This document shows positions 1 through 6,441 of a stretch of 21,114 nucleotides of DNA, piece after piece. The notes beneath the pieces were generated by a model. That model saw only the letters and a program-made list of their open reading frames with translations, was not told the origin of the DNA and did no database searches. Position numbers and translations under genes: made by a program. Numbering within the stretch: the stretch's first letter is position 1; every line of letters starts with the position of its first letter. This DNA comes from Phycisphaerales bacterium. GTDB taxonomy: Bacteria; Planctomycetota; Phycisphaerae; Phycisphaerales; SM1A02. The stretch is from NCBI GenBank assembly GCA_018882625.1, contig VERO01000008.1:1-21114 (forward strand), given 5' to 3'.

Positions 1-315
1 CTGCTTGCAGGTGCATACCTCGCGGTGGGCGGTGTGCTGAGCGCGTGCACCAAGAACCAGGTGGTGGCGTTCGTGCTCACGGTGGTCGTGTGCTTCCTGC
101 TGCTGCTCGCGGGGTTCCCGGTGGTGCTCGACTTCCTCAAGGGATGGGTGCCAGACGGCGTGCGCGATGCGCTCGCGGGGATCTCGGTGCTCGCGCACTT
201 CGATGCGATGGCGCGCGGCGTGATCGACCTGCGCGACGTCATCTACTTCATCGCGCTCATCGGCGCGATGCTCGTGGCCAACACGCTCCTGATTGACTGG
301 CGAAAGGCGGCCTGA
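1..315 (+). CDS. ABC-2 type transporter permease, C-terminal part (GldF-like)
   Basis: Partial gene, open from the first base of the window, so only the last 104 residues are visible. They contain at least three hydrophobic segments: one at the very start, one around 'VVAFVLTVVVCFLLLLAGFP', and one near the end around 'VIYFIALIGAMLVANTLL'. The pattern 'ENQ/KNQ-VVAF' followed by 'LAHFDAMARGVIDLRDVIYF' is what I know from the C-terminal half of ABC-2 permeases of the GldF/NosY type, which form the membrane channel of an ATP-driven exporter. The ATPase gene would be expected upstream. The stop codon precedes the likely start of the GldG-like gene by one base, so translation is probably coupled. 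The substrate cannot be told from sequence. Confidence 0.85.
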   Translation: MLAGAYLAVGGVLSACTKNQVVAFVLTVVVCFLLLLAGFPVVLDFLKGWVPDGVRDALAGISVLAHFDAMARGVIDLRDVIYFIALIGAMLVANTLLIDWRKAA

Positions 316-316
316 C

Positions 317-2212
317 GTGAGTGACACTTCACCTGTGGCTTCTTCGGCCCGCGCATCGGGCTCGCCCGCGCCGCGCGGCATATCCCGGCGCACCGTGGCC
401 ATCGTGGGTTCCGTGCTCGCGTTCGTGGTGTTCGTGGCGCTTGTGGCCGTGACCGGCATGATGCGGCTGCCGCGACTCGATCTCACCGCGGCCGGCATGT
501 ACACCATCTCGCCGGGACTGCGCGCCGTGGTGCAGTCGCTCGACGAGCCGGTGCGCATCGACCTCTACTGGTCTGCCGAGGCCGCGAAGGACGCACCTGC
601 GATCGTGACCCATGCGCAGCGCGTGCAGGAGTTCCTGCGCGAGGTCGCCGACGCATCGCGCGGCATGGTCGAGCTGCGTGTGCTCGACCCCAAGCCATTC
701 TCCGAAGAGGAGGACGCCGCGCGCGTCAACGGCATCGCGCCGATCACGGTGGATGGGCTCGGCCGCACCCTGTCGCTCGGTCTTGTGGTGACTGGCCCGA
801 CTGACCGCAAGGATGCGCTGCCCTGGCTCAACCCCGGCGACGAGGCGTTCCTCGAGTACGACATCGCGCGCGCGATCATCTCCGCATCGCGCGCGAGCAA
901 GGCGAAGGTGGCGCTGATCACCGCACTGCCGATGGATTCGGGATTCGACCCGCAGGCGCGCCGCATGACTCCGCCGTGGCAGGTGCTGACGCAGATGCGC
1001 CAGCTCTTTGACGTGGAGGTCGTGCAGCCGGCGGCCGACAGGCTGCCTGATGACGTGTCCGCCGTGGTGATCGCGCATCCCTACGGCATGAGCGAGAGCC
1101 TGCTCAAGTCGATCGACGCCTACGCGATGCTCGGCGGCAACATCCTGCTCTTCATGGATCCGCTGTGCGAGAGCGCGGTGGATCCTGGCGCGCCCGAGGG
1201 CTTCGGCGTGGTGCAGCAGTCGAGTGATCTCGGCCCGCTGCTGCCGGAGTGGGGCATCGAGTGGCAGCCGGCGAAGGTGGTCGGCGACCGCAAGTATGCG
1301 CAGCGCGTGCGTGCGCGCACGGCGACTGGCCTCGCCACCGTCGAGTACATCGCGTGGCTGATCGTGCCCAAGGATGCGATCGACTCTGCCGATCCTGCGT
1401 GCGGGATGCTGTCGAACCTCACGCTGCTGTCGGCGGGCGCGGTGTCTGCGGCTGAGGGCAGTGCGATGACGATGACGCCGCTCGTGCGCGCGTCCGATGA
1501 GACGCAGCTTCTTGATGCGTCGAAACTCGGGTCGTTTGCGGATCCCAATGCGCTGCTGCGCGAGTTCGCGGCTGACGGCGTGAAGCGTGTGCTTGCGGCG
1601 CGGTTCACGGGTCTTGTGAAGAGCGCGTATGGCATCGAGCGTGCGCCCGACGGTGCGCCCAAGCCTGCGACGATCGTGGTGGTGGGCGATGCGGACTGCC
1701 TCCGCAACGAGACGTGGACGCAGGAGGAGCGGCTCGGCAACCTCTCGCTGGGGTGGCGCGTGTTCGCCGACAACGGCTCGCTCGCGTTCAACACGGTCGA
1801 GCAGCTCACGGGCGACAAGGCGCTGCTGTCGCTGCGTGCGCGCGGCAGCGTGCAGCGGCCCTTCGAGGTGGTGAAGGAGCTGCGCCGCCAGGCCGAGGAG
1901 CGCTACCTCAAGCGCGAGCAGGAGCTGCAGGAGCGCATCAAGGCCGCGGAGGCGCGCATCAACGAAGTGCAGGCGCGAAAGAGCGCGGACCAGATGCTGG
2001 TGCTGTCGCCTGAGCAGCAGTCGCAGCTCGAGGACTTGCAGAAGGAGCTCGTCGCGGCGCGCGCCGAGCTGCGCCAGGTGCAGCTCGGACTGCGCGAGGA
2101 CATCGAGTCGCTCGGCCACCGGCTCATGCTCGCGAATGTCGTGGGCTGGCCGATCGTGGTCGCGATTGCGGCGGCTGTGCTTGGCATGCGACGATCGGTT
2201 CGAAGGCGGTAA
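317..2212 (+). CDS. GldG-like ABC transporter auxiliary protein (ABC_transp_aux family)
   Basis: About 631 residues. I chose GTG at 317 over the TTG at 293 because it lies just beyond the permease stop and after an AAGGCGG-like ribosome site (305-310). Layout: a short Ala/Ser/Pro-rich cytoplasmic tail; one transmembrane helix at about residues 25-47; then 'LDLTAAGMYTISPGL', a hallmark of the GldG / ABC_transp_aux family; a long extracytoplasmic alpha/beta region including 'LFMDPL'; a charged coiled coil at about 515-600 rich in Glu, Arg and Gln; and a C-terminal transmembrane helix ending in RRSVRRR. In gliding Bacteroidetes GldG works with the GldF permease and GldA ATPase. In planctomycetes the same gene set occurs without known gliding, so the role here is inferred as an accessory to an ABC exporter. 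Confidence 0.85.
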   Translation: MSDTSPVASSARASGSPAPRGISRRTVAIVGSVLAFVVFVALVAVTGMMRLPRLDLTAAGMYTISPGLRAVVQSLDEPVRIDLYWSAEAAKDAPAIVTHAQRVQEFLREVADASRGMVELRVLDPKPFSEEEDAARVNGIAPITVDGLGRTLSLGLVVTGPTDRKDALPWLNPGDEAFLEYDIARAIISASRASKAKVALITALPMDSGFDPQARRMTPPWQVLTQMRQLFDVEVVQPAADRLPDDVSAVVIAHPYGMSESLLKSIDAYAMLGGNILLFMDPLCESAVDPGAPEGFGVVQQSSDLGPLLPEWGIEWQPAKVVGDRKYAQRVRARTATGLATVEYIAWLIVPKDAIDSADPACGMLSNLTLLSAGAVSAAEGSAMTMTPLVRASDETQLLDASKLGSFADPNALLREFAADGVKRVLAARFTGLVKSAYGIERAPDGAPKPATIVVVGDADCLRNETWTQEERLGNLSLGWRVFADNGSLAFNTVEQLTGDKALLSLRARGSVQRPFEVVKELRRQAEERYLKREQELQERIKAAEARINEVQARKSADQMLVLSPEQQSQLEDLQKELVAARAELRQVQLGLREDIESLGHRLMLANVVGWPIVVAIAAAVLGMRRSVRRR

Positions 2213-2224
2213 GAGGAGTCACCA

Positions 2225-3538
2225 ATGCAGTCGAAGCGAATTCTCGTGATGCTGGCGGCAAGCGCATCGGCACTCGTGCTGATCGCGATGCTGATGCGCG
2301 GTGGTGGCGTGCTCGGCGGTGGTGCGGGTGGTGACGGCGCTGGCAGCGGTGGCGCGGGCGGCGCCGGTGGTGCGGGCGCGGGCGGCGCATCATCTGCCGA
2401 TCTGCTGGTGGATCTTGCGCCGATGGCAGAGCGCATCAACGTACTGGTCGTGGAGTCTTCCGAAGGCACGACGCGACTCGAGAAGCGTGATGGCACGTGG
2501 GTCGTTGCGACGCGTGATGGGTTCCCCGCGCAGACCGAGTCTGTGGTGGGTGCGCTGCGCGGTCTCGCGGGCCTGCGCAAGTCGCAGAAGCTGACGGCCA
2601 AGCCGGAGCGTCACGGGGATCTCGGGCTTGCGTGGCCTGACTCGACTGGCGAGGCCAAGCTGGTGTCGGTGTACGCCGGCGACGAGAAGCCCGTGGCGCA
2701 GGTGGTGGTGGGCCGCGGCGTGTTCCAGCCCGATGGCGTGTACGCGAGGCTGCTGTCGGAGCCGCAGACGTGGCGATGCGCGGGCAGCATGACCGTGGCC
2801 GCGACGGCGCAGACGTGGCTGGCCAACCCCGTCGCCGACATCAGCGCCGGCTCGATCGAGACGATCTCCGGCTGCGACCCCTCGGGACGGACCATCACGC
2901 TGGTGCGCGACGACAAGCGCGTGTGGCAGGTGCAGGGTGCCGAGGGCGGCGCGGCTGGCGCGGCCGCAGCCGGCGCCGACGGCGCAGCGCCGGGCGTAAC
3001 CCCCGGTGCGCCGACCGACCCGGTCGCCGACGGCTTCAAGGCGGCGATTCCCTCGCTCGTCGTGGGTATGCAGGCCGAGGACGTGCGCCGCGCGACCCCC
3101 GAGGACGCCGCCCGACAGGGCGTGGTCACCGTCACCTACGGCATCGGCTCCGGCGGCACCGCCCACGCCCGACTCTGGCGCGACGGCGAGACCTACTTCG
3201 TGATGCTCGATGCGGCACTGCCCGAGCCGCCAGCGCCGAGCGCGGCGAGCGCGCCCGCCGCGGGATCCGAAGCGGCGCCCGCGGCGCCCACCACCGACGC
3301 CCCCGTAGAGAAGTCTTCAGCCGAAGACTCCACTACCACGCCCCAGGATCCCCACGCGGCGATCCGCACGCAGGCCGCAGCCTGGGACGGATGGGTCTTC
3401 ACCGTCCCGTCCTGGCGCGCCAACCAGTTCGCCAAGCTCTTCGGCGTGGACACGGGTCCAGCATCGCCGCCGTCCGGGCTCAGTCTCCCCGGCGGCATGC
3501 CTCCCATGATGATGCCCCCGCCCGGCGTCACGCCATGA
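2225..3538 (+). CDS. DUF4340 domain-containing membrane-anchored protein
   Basis: 437 residues. ATG at 2225 is preceded by AAGAGGAG (2211-2218) at good spacing and follows the GldG-like gene by 12 bases. An N-terminal hydrophobic segment (residues about 5-24) is followed by a Gly/Ala-rich linker (about 27-55). After it comes the DUF4340-type pattern: 'INVLVVESSEGTTRLEKRDGTWVV', a 'PAQTESVVGALRGLAGL' helix, and 'LGLAWPDSTGEAKLVSVY'. A second low-complexity Ala/Pro/Gly region lies around residues 240-260 and a third around 340-380, so the architecture is two or three folded blocks joined by linkers. DUF4340 genes commonly close operons of the ABC ATPase-permease-GldG type, which matches the order here. 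Biochemical function is unknown. The C terminus is Pro/Met-rich. Confidence 0.8.
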   Translation: MQSKRILVMLAASASALVLIAMLMRGGGVLGGGAGGDGAGSGGAGGAGGAGAGGASSADLLVDLAPMAERINVLVVESSEGTTRLEKRDGTWVVATRDGFPAQTESVVGALRGLAGLRKSQKLTAKPERHGDLGLAWPDSTGEAKLVSVYAGDEKPVAQVVVGRGVFQPDGVYARLLSEPQTWRCAGSMTVAATAQTWLANPVADISAGSIETISGCDPSGRTITLVRDDKRVWQVQGAEGGAAGAAAAGADGAAPGVTPGAPTDPVADGFKAAIPSLVVGMQAEDVRRATPEDAARQGVVTVTYGIGSGGTAHARLWRDGETYFVMLDAALPEPPAPSAASAPAAGSEAAPAAPTTDAPVEKSSAEDSTTTPQDPHAAIRTQAAAWDGWVFTVPSWRANQFAKLFGVDTGPASPPSGLSLPGGMPPMMMPPPGVTP

Positions 3539-3552
3539 CTGGAGACTCGCAC

Positions 3553-3759
3553 ATGGAATTCTGCATCGAGATCGATCGGGAGTCGGACGGAAGGTGGATC
3601 GCTGAGATCCCGTCGCTTCCCGGGGCTATGGCGTACGGCGCTACCCCAACCGAGGCGCGCGCTCACGCGCAGGCGATCGCGCTACGCGCAGTTGCCGAGC
3701 GAATCGAGAACTGCGAAGCCGGGTCCGAATCGCTCACCATCGTCTTCCGCGCAGCATGA
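3553..3759 (+). CDS. HicB-family antitoxin (short form), partner toxin lost
   Basis: 68 residues from ATG 3553, which has GGAG (3541-3544) eight bases upstream. An in-frame ATG at 3535, overlapping the DUF4340 stop as ATGA, would add six residues. The sequence shows the HicB_like_antitoxin pattern: 'FCIEIDRESDGRWIAEIPSL', then 'PGAMAYGATPTEARAHAQAI'. This matches the partial RNase-H-like fold that masks the HicA mRNA-interferase toxin. There is no C-terminal DNA-binding domain, as in other short HicB proteins. Its stop overlaps a second ATG (3756), exactly where a hicA gene would start, but only six codons remain. The antitoxin may therefore be an orphan, or may act against another HicA elsewhere in the genome. 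Confidence 0.75.
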   Translation: MEFCIEIDRESDGRWIAEIPSLPGAMAYGATPTEARAHAQAIALRAVAERIENCEAGSESLTIVFRAA

Positions 3760-3776
3760 CCGCGTGGCCAAGCTGA
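3756..3776 (+). pseudogene. hicA toxin stub (first six codons only)
   Basis: ATG at 3756 overlaps the hicB stop as ATGA and reads M-T-A-W-P-S then TGA. From my knowledge of the family, many HicA proteins encoded directly after a short HicB begin with a variable residue or two followed by 'WPS/WPATKA', so this is the expected HicA N terminus cut short. The sequence after it is the 3' end of an unrelated gene on the other strand (stop at 3780). I infer a deletion or replacement that removed the rest of the toxin. Six codons are few, so a chance match is possible. Confidence 0.45.
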
Positions 3777-3779
3777 CCG

Positions 3780-4148
3780 CTACCGCAGCACGGCCTCGAC
3801 GCGCCAGGAGTACTCGCCGATCTGCCGGCCCGATCGGGTGGCCGTGATCTTGATGGTGCGGTCTGTGCGGTCGAACCGGCCGCTCAGCGAGATCGACCCG
3901 TCCTTGGTGGTCAGCGACGAGGACGCGGTATGCCGATGCCCCAGCGGATCGATCGACAGTGTGGTGGAATGGCTCTCGAACTGGAACCGGAAGTCGAAGC
4001 CTCCGGAGAAGGAGGTCTTTGGCTCCACCGAGAGCCCGGTGGCCTGCGACGTCTGAAGGGGAGTGAGTGCCTCAGCGCCCGTCGGCCAGGCGGCCGCGAG
4101 TGCGAGGGATGCGATCAGGGTGAGGATGGCGAGCCCGGAGAGTTTCAT
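3780..4148 (-). CDS. Small exported protein of unknown function
   Basis: 122 residues from the ATG at 4148. The frame is open further upstream to 4391, but the start at 4148 gives a clean Sec signal peptide: 'MKLSG', a hydrophobic core 'LAILTLIASLALAAAW', and a likely signal peptidase I site after 'TGAEA' (about residue 26). The mature part is about 95 residues, rich in Ser, Thr and Arg, with alternating hydrophobic/polar residues suggestive of beta strands ('FDFRFQFESHSTTLSIDP', 'SISLSGRFDRTDRTIKITAT'). I do not recognise a family. No good ribosome site is visible. Its stop lies four bases from the hicA stub, so the two converge with no room for a terminator. It sits between TA systems but does not look like a TA component. 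Confidence 0.6.
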   Translation of the reverse strand: MKLSGLAILTLIASLALAAAWPTGAEALTPLQTSQATGLSVEPKTSFSGGFDFRFQFESHSTTLSIDPLGHRHTASSSLTTKDGSISLSGRFDRTDRTIKITATRSGRQIGEYSWRVEAVLR

Positions 4149-4495
4149 GCCGGGAGGGTAGATGGTGGAGTGGCCCGCAGTCGTTCGGGGTGGCATCGAA
4201 ACTGCCGGATCGATCCGGTTTCTCCGAAGTGACTCGAAAGGCCGATCATCTGCCGAGAAAGCAGGGTCATTGATGTGACATATTCGCCGATCACCAGCAT
4301 CACGATCGTGCCATTTCAAATCACAATGCCTCGTGGATCGCAGCAATTGACCACATGATCGCGATAGTCGGCAAAACACTACCGTTCGCACGGCTTCTGA
4401 TCCCGATCATCGCCGAACTTCAGCGAACGCGCTAGTCATAGGCACTCTCAAGTCCGCGGTTAACCACCCCGGTGCGAGAGCGTGGTCAAGGCAAA
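4149..4495. other. Gene-free stretch upstream of the first HigBA-like module
   Basis: No supported gene here. It holds the upstream region of the small exported protein (- strand) and, at 4205-4218, a perfect 14-bp palindrome CCGGATCGATCCGG. The stretch 4255-4400 is visibly richer in A and T than the flanking operons. No RNA gene or further gene relic was recognised. Confidence 0.5.
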
Positions 4496-4550
4496 CTGGC
4501 TGCGCTTTAGGGGTCATCGGCAGGAGGCGGTACTGAGGTCACTAGGGTGG
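4496..4550 (+). repeat. Module header repeat, copy A (diverged)
   Basis: The most diverged of four copies of the noncoding element that precedes each + strand TA operon of the island. It has CTGGCTGCGCTTTAGGGGT at 4496-4514 and CTAGGGTGG at 4542-4550. The 46-base offset between the two blocks is the same as in copies B, C and D. It continues into GTCCGGCC...CGCGAT (4561-4576), shared only with copy B. Confidence 0.65.
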
Positions 4551-4614
4551 CGAAGAGGGCGTCCGGCCTAGCGCGATCTTGCGGGAACCGCCCCGTGCAG
4601 GGCGGGCAGCCCCA

Positions 4615-4642
4615 TTGACACATGTGATCCATGGGATACAGT
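4615..4642 (+). promoter_or_regulatory. Candidate promoter/operator of HigBA-like module 1
   Basis: TTGACA at 4615-4620, a 16-base spacer, then TACAGT at 4637-4642. The same arrangement occurs before module 2. An imperfect inverted repeat (TGTgATCC / GGATACA, 4623-4640) overlaps it and could be an autorepression site for the HTH antitoxin. The -10-like box ends only two bases before the chosen toxin ATG, which conflicts with an ordinary leader. Confidence 0.4.
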
Positions 4643-4644
4643 TC

Positions 4645-4935
4645 ATGCGTCGCGTACACAAGACCTTGCAGTACTCAGACTGGATCGCGGACCTCCGAGA
4701 TCCGATCGGCCGTGCGGCGATTCAGATGCGAGTGGATCGCCTTGCCGACGGGAACCCTGGTCTGCATCGGGTCCTGCGTCATGGAGTGCATGAGATGAAG
4801 ATCGATGTTGGTCCCGGCTACCGCGTGTACTACAAGCTGAGAGGGAGCGACCTTGTGGTGCTCCTCGCAGGCGGCGACAAGTCGACGCAGGAACGTGACA
4901 TCGTTCGTGCGTACTACCTCACACGCAACCTGTAG
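4645..4935 (+). CDS. RelE/HigB-like addiction-module toxin, copy 1
   Basis: 96 residues from ATG 4645; an upstream extension to 4579 in the same frame has no family-like sequence. The protein follows the 'putative addiction module killer protein' pattern (HI1419 type, RelE/ParE superfamily): an N-terminal strand 'RRVHKTLQYSDWIADLRD', a helix 'IGRAAIQMRVDRLADGNPG', then 'EMKIDVGPGYRVYY' and 'VVLLAGGDKSTQERDI'. Members of this family are ribosome-dependent mRNA interferases or related growth inhibitors; activity here is inferred. The toxin-first order with the HTH antitoxin eight bases downstream is typical of HigBA-like systems. It differs from copy 2 at about 10 of 96 positions, and all strongly conserved blocks are intact. 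Confidence 0.88.
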   Translation: MRRVHKTLQYSDWIADLRDPIGRAAIQMRVDRLADGNPGLHRVLRHGVHEMKIDVGPGYRVYYKLRGSDLVVLLAGGDKSTQERDIVRAYYLTRNL

Positions 4936-4943
4936 GAGTGCAC

Positions 4944-5297
4944 ATGGCAAAGACACCGCAACGCAAGGACACGTCGCAGTCAAAAAGGAAGCCTGTCAGG
5001 CGCAAGAAACGGGTGCGAACGATGCCGTATGACGTGGCCGAGGAGCTTCGCACTCCTGCGGAGATGGCCGCGTACATAGACGCGTGGCTCACCATGGCAC
5101 CGGATGATGCACGTGGCATAGCACGCGCGCTGGGCAACGTGGCGCGCGCATATGGGATGAGCAAGATCGCGAGGGAGGCTGGTCTCGGTCGCGAGAGCCT
5201 CTATAAGGCTCTGAGCGATGAGGGGAACCCCAGTCTCGACACGGTGGTCCGGGTCGCGCGCGCAGTCGGCATGCGCTTCAGGCTGGAAGAGGCCTGA
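4944..5297 (+). CDS. HTH addiction-module antidote (HI1420-like), copy 1
   Basis: 117 residues. ATG 4944 is chosen over GTG 4938 because AGGAG at 4934-4938 lies five bases before it. A basic N-terminal tail (residues 1-26, many Lys/Arg) is followed by 'YDVAEELRTPAEMAAYIDAW' and a helical segment. The C-terminal helix-turn-helix is 'MSKIAREAGLGRESLYKALS', followed by 'NPSLDTVVRVARAVGMRF'. This is the antidote family paired with HI1419-type toxins. It should neutralise the toxin encoded just upstream and bind the operon's own control region. The stop is followed within ten bases by the 22-bp repeat array. It differs from copy 2 at roughly 16 of 117 positions, mostly in residues 10-65; the last 35 residues are identical. 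Confidence 0.88.
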   Translation: MAKTPQRKDTSQSKRKPVRRKKRVRTMPYDVAEELRTPAEMAAYIDAWLTMAPDDARGIARALGNVARAYGMSKIAREAGLGRESLYKALSDEGNPSLDTVVRVARAVGMRFRLEEA

Positions 5298-5307
5298 AAC
5301 TCGCCGC

Positions 5308-5373
5308 CCGCGGATTGAAAGTCTGGGGACCGCGGATTGAAAGTCTGGACGCCGCGGATTGAAACCGGGGTGG
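5308..5373 (+). repeat. 22-bp direct repeat array, three units
   Basis: CCGCGGATTGAAA occurs at 5308, 5330 and 5352, a strict 22-base period. The first two units continue GTCTGG; the third continues CCGGGG and runs directly into header copy B. It lies ten bases after the copy 1 antidote stop. Arrays of two units and one unit occur at the next junctions. Confidence 0.85.
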
Positions 5374-5453
5374 GCCGCGCGCAGGGTCAGGAACAGATCT
5401 GGCTGCGGTTTGGGGGCATCTGGGTGATCGCGGGGCGGCCATCGTTAGGGTCG
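5352..5453 (+). repeat. Module header repeat, copy B
   Basis: About 102 bp, starting at the last 22-bp unit (CCGCGGATTGAAACCGGGG), through ATCTGGCTGCG (5397-5407), to CATCGTTAGGGT (5440-5451). It is alignable base by base with copies C and D with one single-base length difference. It lies immediately upstream of HigBA-like module 2. Confidence 0.8.
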
Positions 5454-5516
5454 CGACGAGGACGTCCGGCCTGACGCGATCCCGCGGTGGTTGCACCGGG
5501 CGTGGCCGCCACCACC

Positions 5517-5544
5517 TTGACAGGTGTGGTCTATGGGCTACACT
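5517..5544 (+). promoter_or_regulatory. Candidate promoter/operator of HigBA-like module 2
   Basis: TTGACA at 5517-5522, a 16-base spacer, then TACACT at 5539-5544, the same geometry as module 1. GTGT...ACAC arms (5524-5527 / 5540-5543) form an imperfect inverted repeat. The -10-like box ends two bases before the toxin ATG at 5547. Confidence 0.4.
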
Positions 5545-5546
5545 CC

Positions 5547-5837
5547 ATGCGTCGCGTTCACAAGACTTGGCAGTACTCGGATTGGATTGGCGGACTGAAG
5601 GATCCGATCGGCCGCGCGGCGATCCAAGCTCGTGTGCTGCGACTGATCAGCGGGAACCCTGGTCTGCATCGGGTCCTTCGCCATGGAGTGCACGAAATGA
5701 AGATCGATGTCGGACCGGGCTACCGCGTGTACTACAAGCTGAAGGGGAGCGACCTTGTGGTGCTCCTCGCAGGTGGCGACAAGTCGACGCAAGAACGCGA
5801 CATCGTTCTCGCGTACTACCTCACGCGCAACCTATAG
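5547..5837 (+). CDS. RelE/HigB-like addiction-module toxin, copy 2
   Basis: 96 residues from ATG 5547, the same length as copy 1 and identical at about 86 positions. Differences cluster in the N-terminal half ('WIGGLKD' against 'WIADLRD', 'QARVLRLISG' against 'QMRVDRLADG'), around the part expected to touch the antidote or the ribosome. The C-terminal blocks 'EMKIDVGPGYRVYYKL' and 'LLAGGDKSTQERDIV' are almost unchanged. The frame is intact and the antidote start follows eight bases after the stop. The function inferred is the same as for copy 1. Keeping two intact copies side by side could reflect recent duplication or diverged toxin-antidote specificity. Confidence 0.88.
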   Translation: MRRVHKTWQYSDWIGGLKDPIGRAAIQARVLRLISGNPGLHRVLRHGVHEMKIDVGPGYRVYYKLKGSDLVVLLAGGDKSTQERDIVLAYYLTRNL

Positions 5838-5845
5838 GAGTGCAC

Positions 5846-6199
5846 ATGGCAAAGACGCCGCAACGCAAGGACAAGGCGCAGTCGAAGAAGAAGCCAGTCA
5901 GGCGCAGGAAGCGGGTGCGCACAATGCCGTATGACGTCGCCGAGGAGCTTCGCAATCCGGCGGAGATGGCCGCATACCTGGATGCGGTGGTGGAGCTGGC
6001 GCCGGATGACTCCCGCAGCATCGCAACTGCGCTGGGCGACGTGGCGCGCGCATACGGGATGAGCAAGATTGCGAAGGAGGCCGGGCTCAGTCGCGAGAGC
6101 CTCTACAAGGCTCTCAGCGATGAGGGGAACCCCAGTCTGGACACGGTGGTCAGGGTCGCGCGCGCCGTGGGTATGCGCTTCAGGCTGGAAGAGGCCTAA
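5846..6199 (+). CDS. HTH addiction-module antidote (HI1420-like), copy 2
   Basis: 117 residues from ATG 5846, with AGGAG (5836-5840) five bases upstream, exactly as in copy 1. It has a basic tail, the 'YDVAEELRNPAEMAAYLDAV' segment and the helix-turn-helix 'MSKIAKEAGLSRESLYKALS'. Substitutions relative to copy 1 concentrate around residues 10-65 ('VVELAPDDSRSIATALGD'), the region likely to contact the toxin. The DNA-binding end is nearly identical, so the two antidotes may bind each other's operators. The stop is followed by a two-unit 22-bp repeat array and then header copy C. Confidence 0.88.
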   Translation: MAKTPQRKDKAQSKKKPVRRRKRVRTMPYDVAEELRNPAEMAAYLDAVVELAPDDSRSIATALGDVARAYGMSKIAKEAGLSRESLYKALSDEGNPSLDTVVRVARAVGMRFRLEEA

Positions 6200-6210
6200 A
6201 ACTCGCCGTT

Positions 6211-6254
6211 CCGCGGATTGAAAGTCTGGGGACCGCGGATTGAAACCGGGGTGG
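6211..6254 (+). repeat. 22-bp direct repeat array, two units
   Basis: CCGCGGATTGAAA at 6211 and 6233, period 22. The first unit is identical to the first unit of the array at 5308. The second is the start of header copy C. Confidence 0.85.
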
Positions 6255-6335
6255 GGTCGGGCGCACGGCCAGGCAAAAATCTGGCTGCGCTTTGGGGGTG
6301 TTTGGCGGGATAGGGCGCGACCATCGTTAGGGTGG
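6233..6335 (+). repeat. Module header repeat, copy C
   Basis: 103 bp, very similar to copy D over its whole length: CCGCGGATTGAAACCGGGG, GGGTCGGGCGCACGGCCAGG, ATCTGGCTGC at 6279-6288, TCGTTAGGGTGG at 6324-6335. An ATG lies five bases past its end, as in copy D. Confidence 0.85.
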
Positions 6336-6386
6336 ACCCATGCCCCGAGTGAACTGCGCGCCGGTCCTGGCCCCTGAAGCCCCATG

Positions 6387-6441
6387 TGTGACAAACCGTT
6401 TTAGTGTGTGCACATCTATAGACACGTTGTACTCTTTGGAG
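6387..6441 (+). promoter_or_regulatory. Candidate control region of AbiE operon 1
   Basis: An A+T-rich island relative to its surroundings. It holds TGTGACAAA (6387-6395), the 8-bp palindrome TGTGCACA (6407-6414), a TATAGA box (6417-6422) and a GGAGG (6438-6442). AbiEi proteins repress their own operons through inverted repeats, so an operator is expected here. The exact boxes are uncertain. Confidence 0.3.

Noticed and set aside
329..2119. Long - strand open frame opposite the GldG-like gene
   Set aside because: Arg/His/Leu-rich shadow frame; the + strand protein has clear family features and operon spacing.
3998..4391. N-terminal extension of the exported protein up to 4391
   Set aside because: The extension lacks a pattern and would bury the signal peptide; the ATG at 4148 gives a normal exported protein.
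5308..5373. CRISPR-like array (repeat ending in GATTGAAA)
   Set aside because: The period is only 22 bases with a 13-base core and nearly identical 'spacers'. There are three units at most and no cas genes, so it is a short tandem repeat.
5278..6394. Small - strand open frames running across the 22-bp repeats (about 5278-5496 and 5816-6394)
   Set aside because: Their translation is repeat-driven ('FNPR', 'FQSA') and antisense to the antidote genes, with no start signal or family match.
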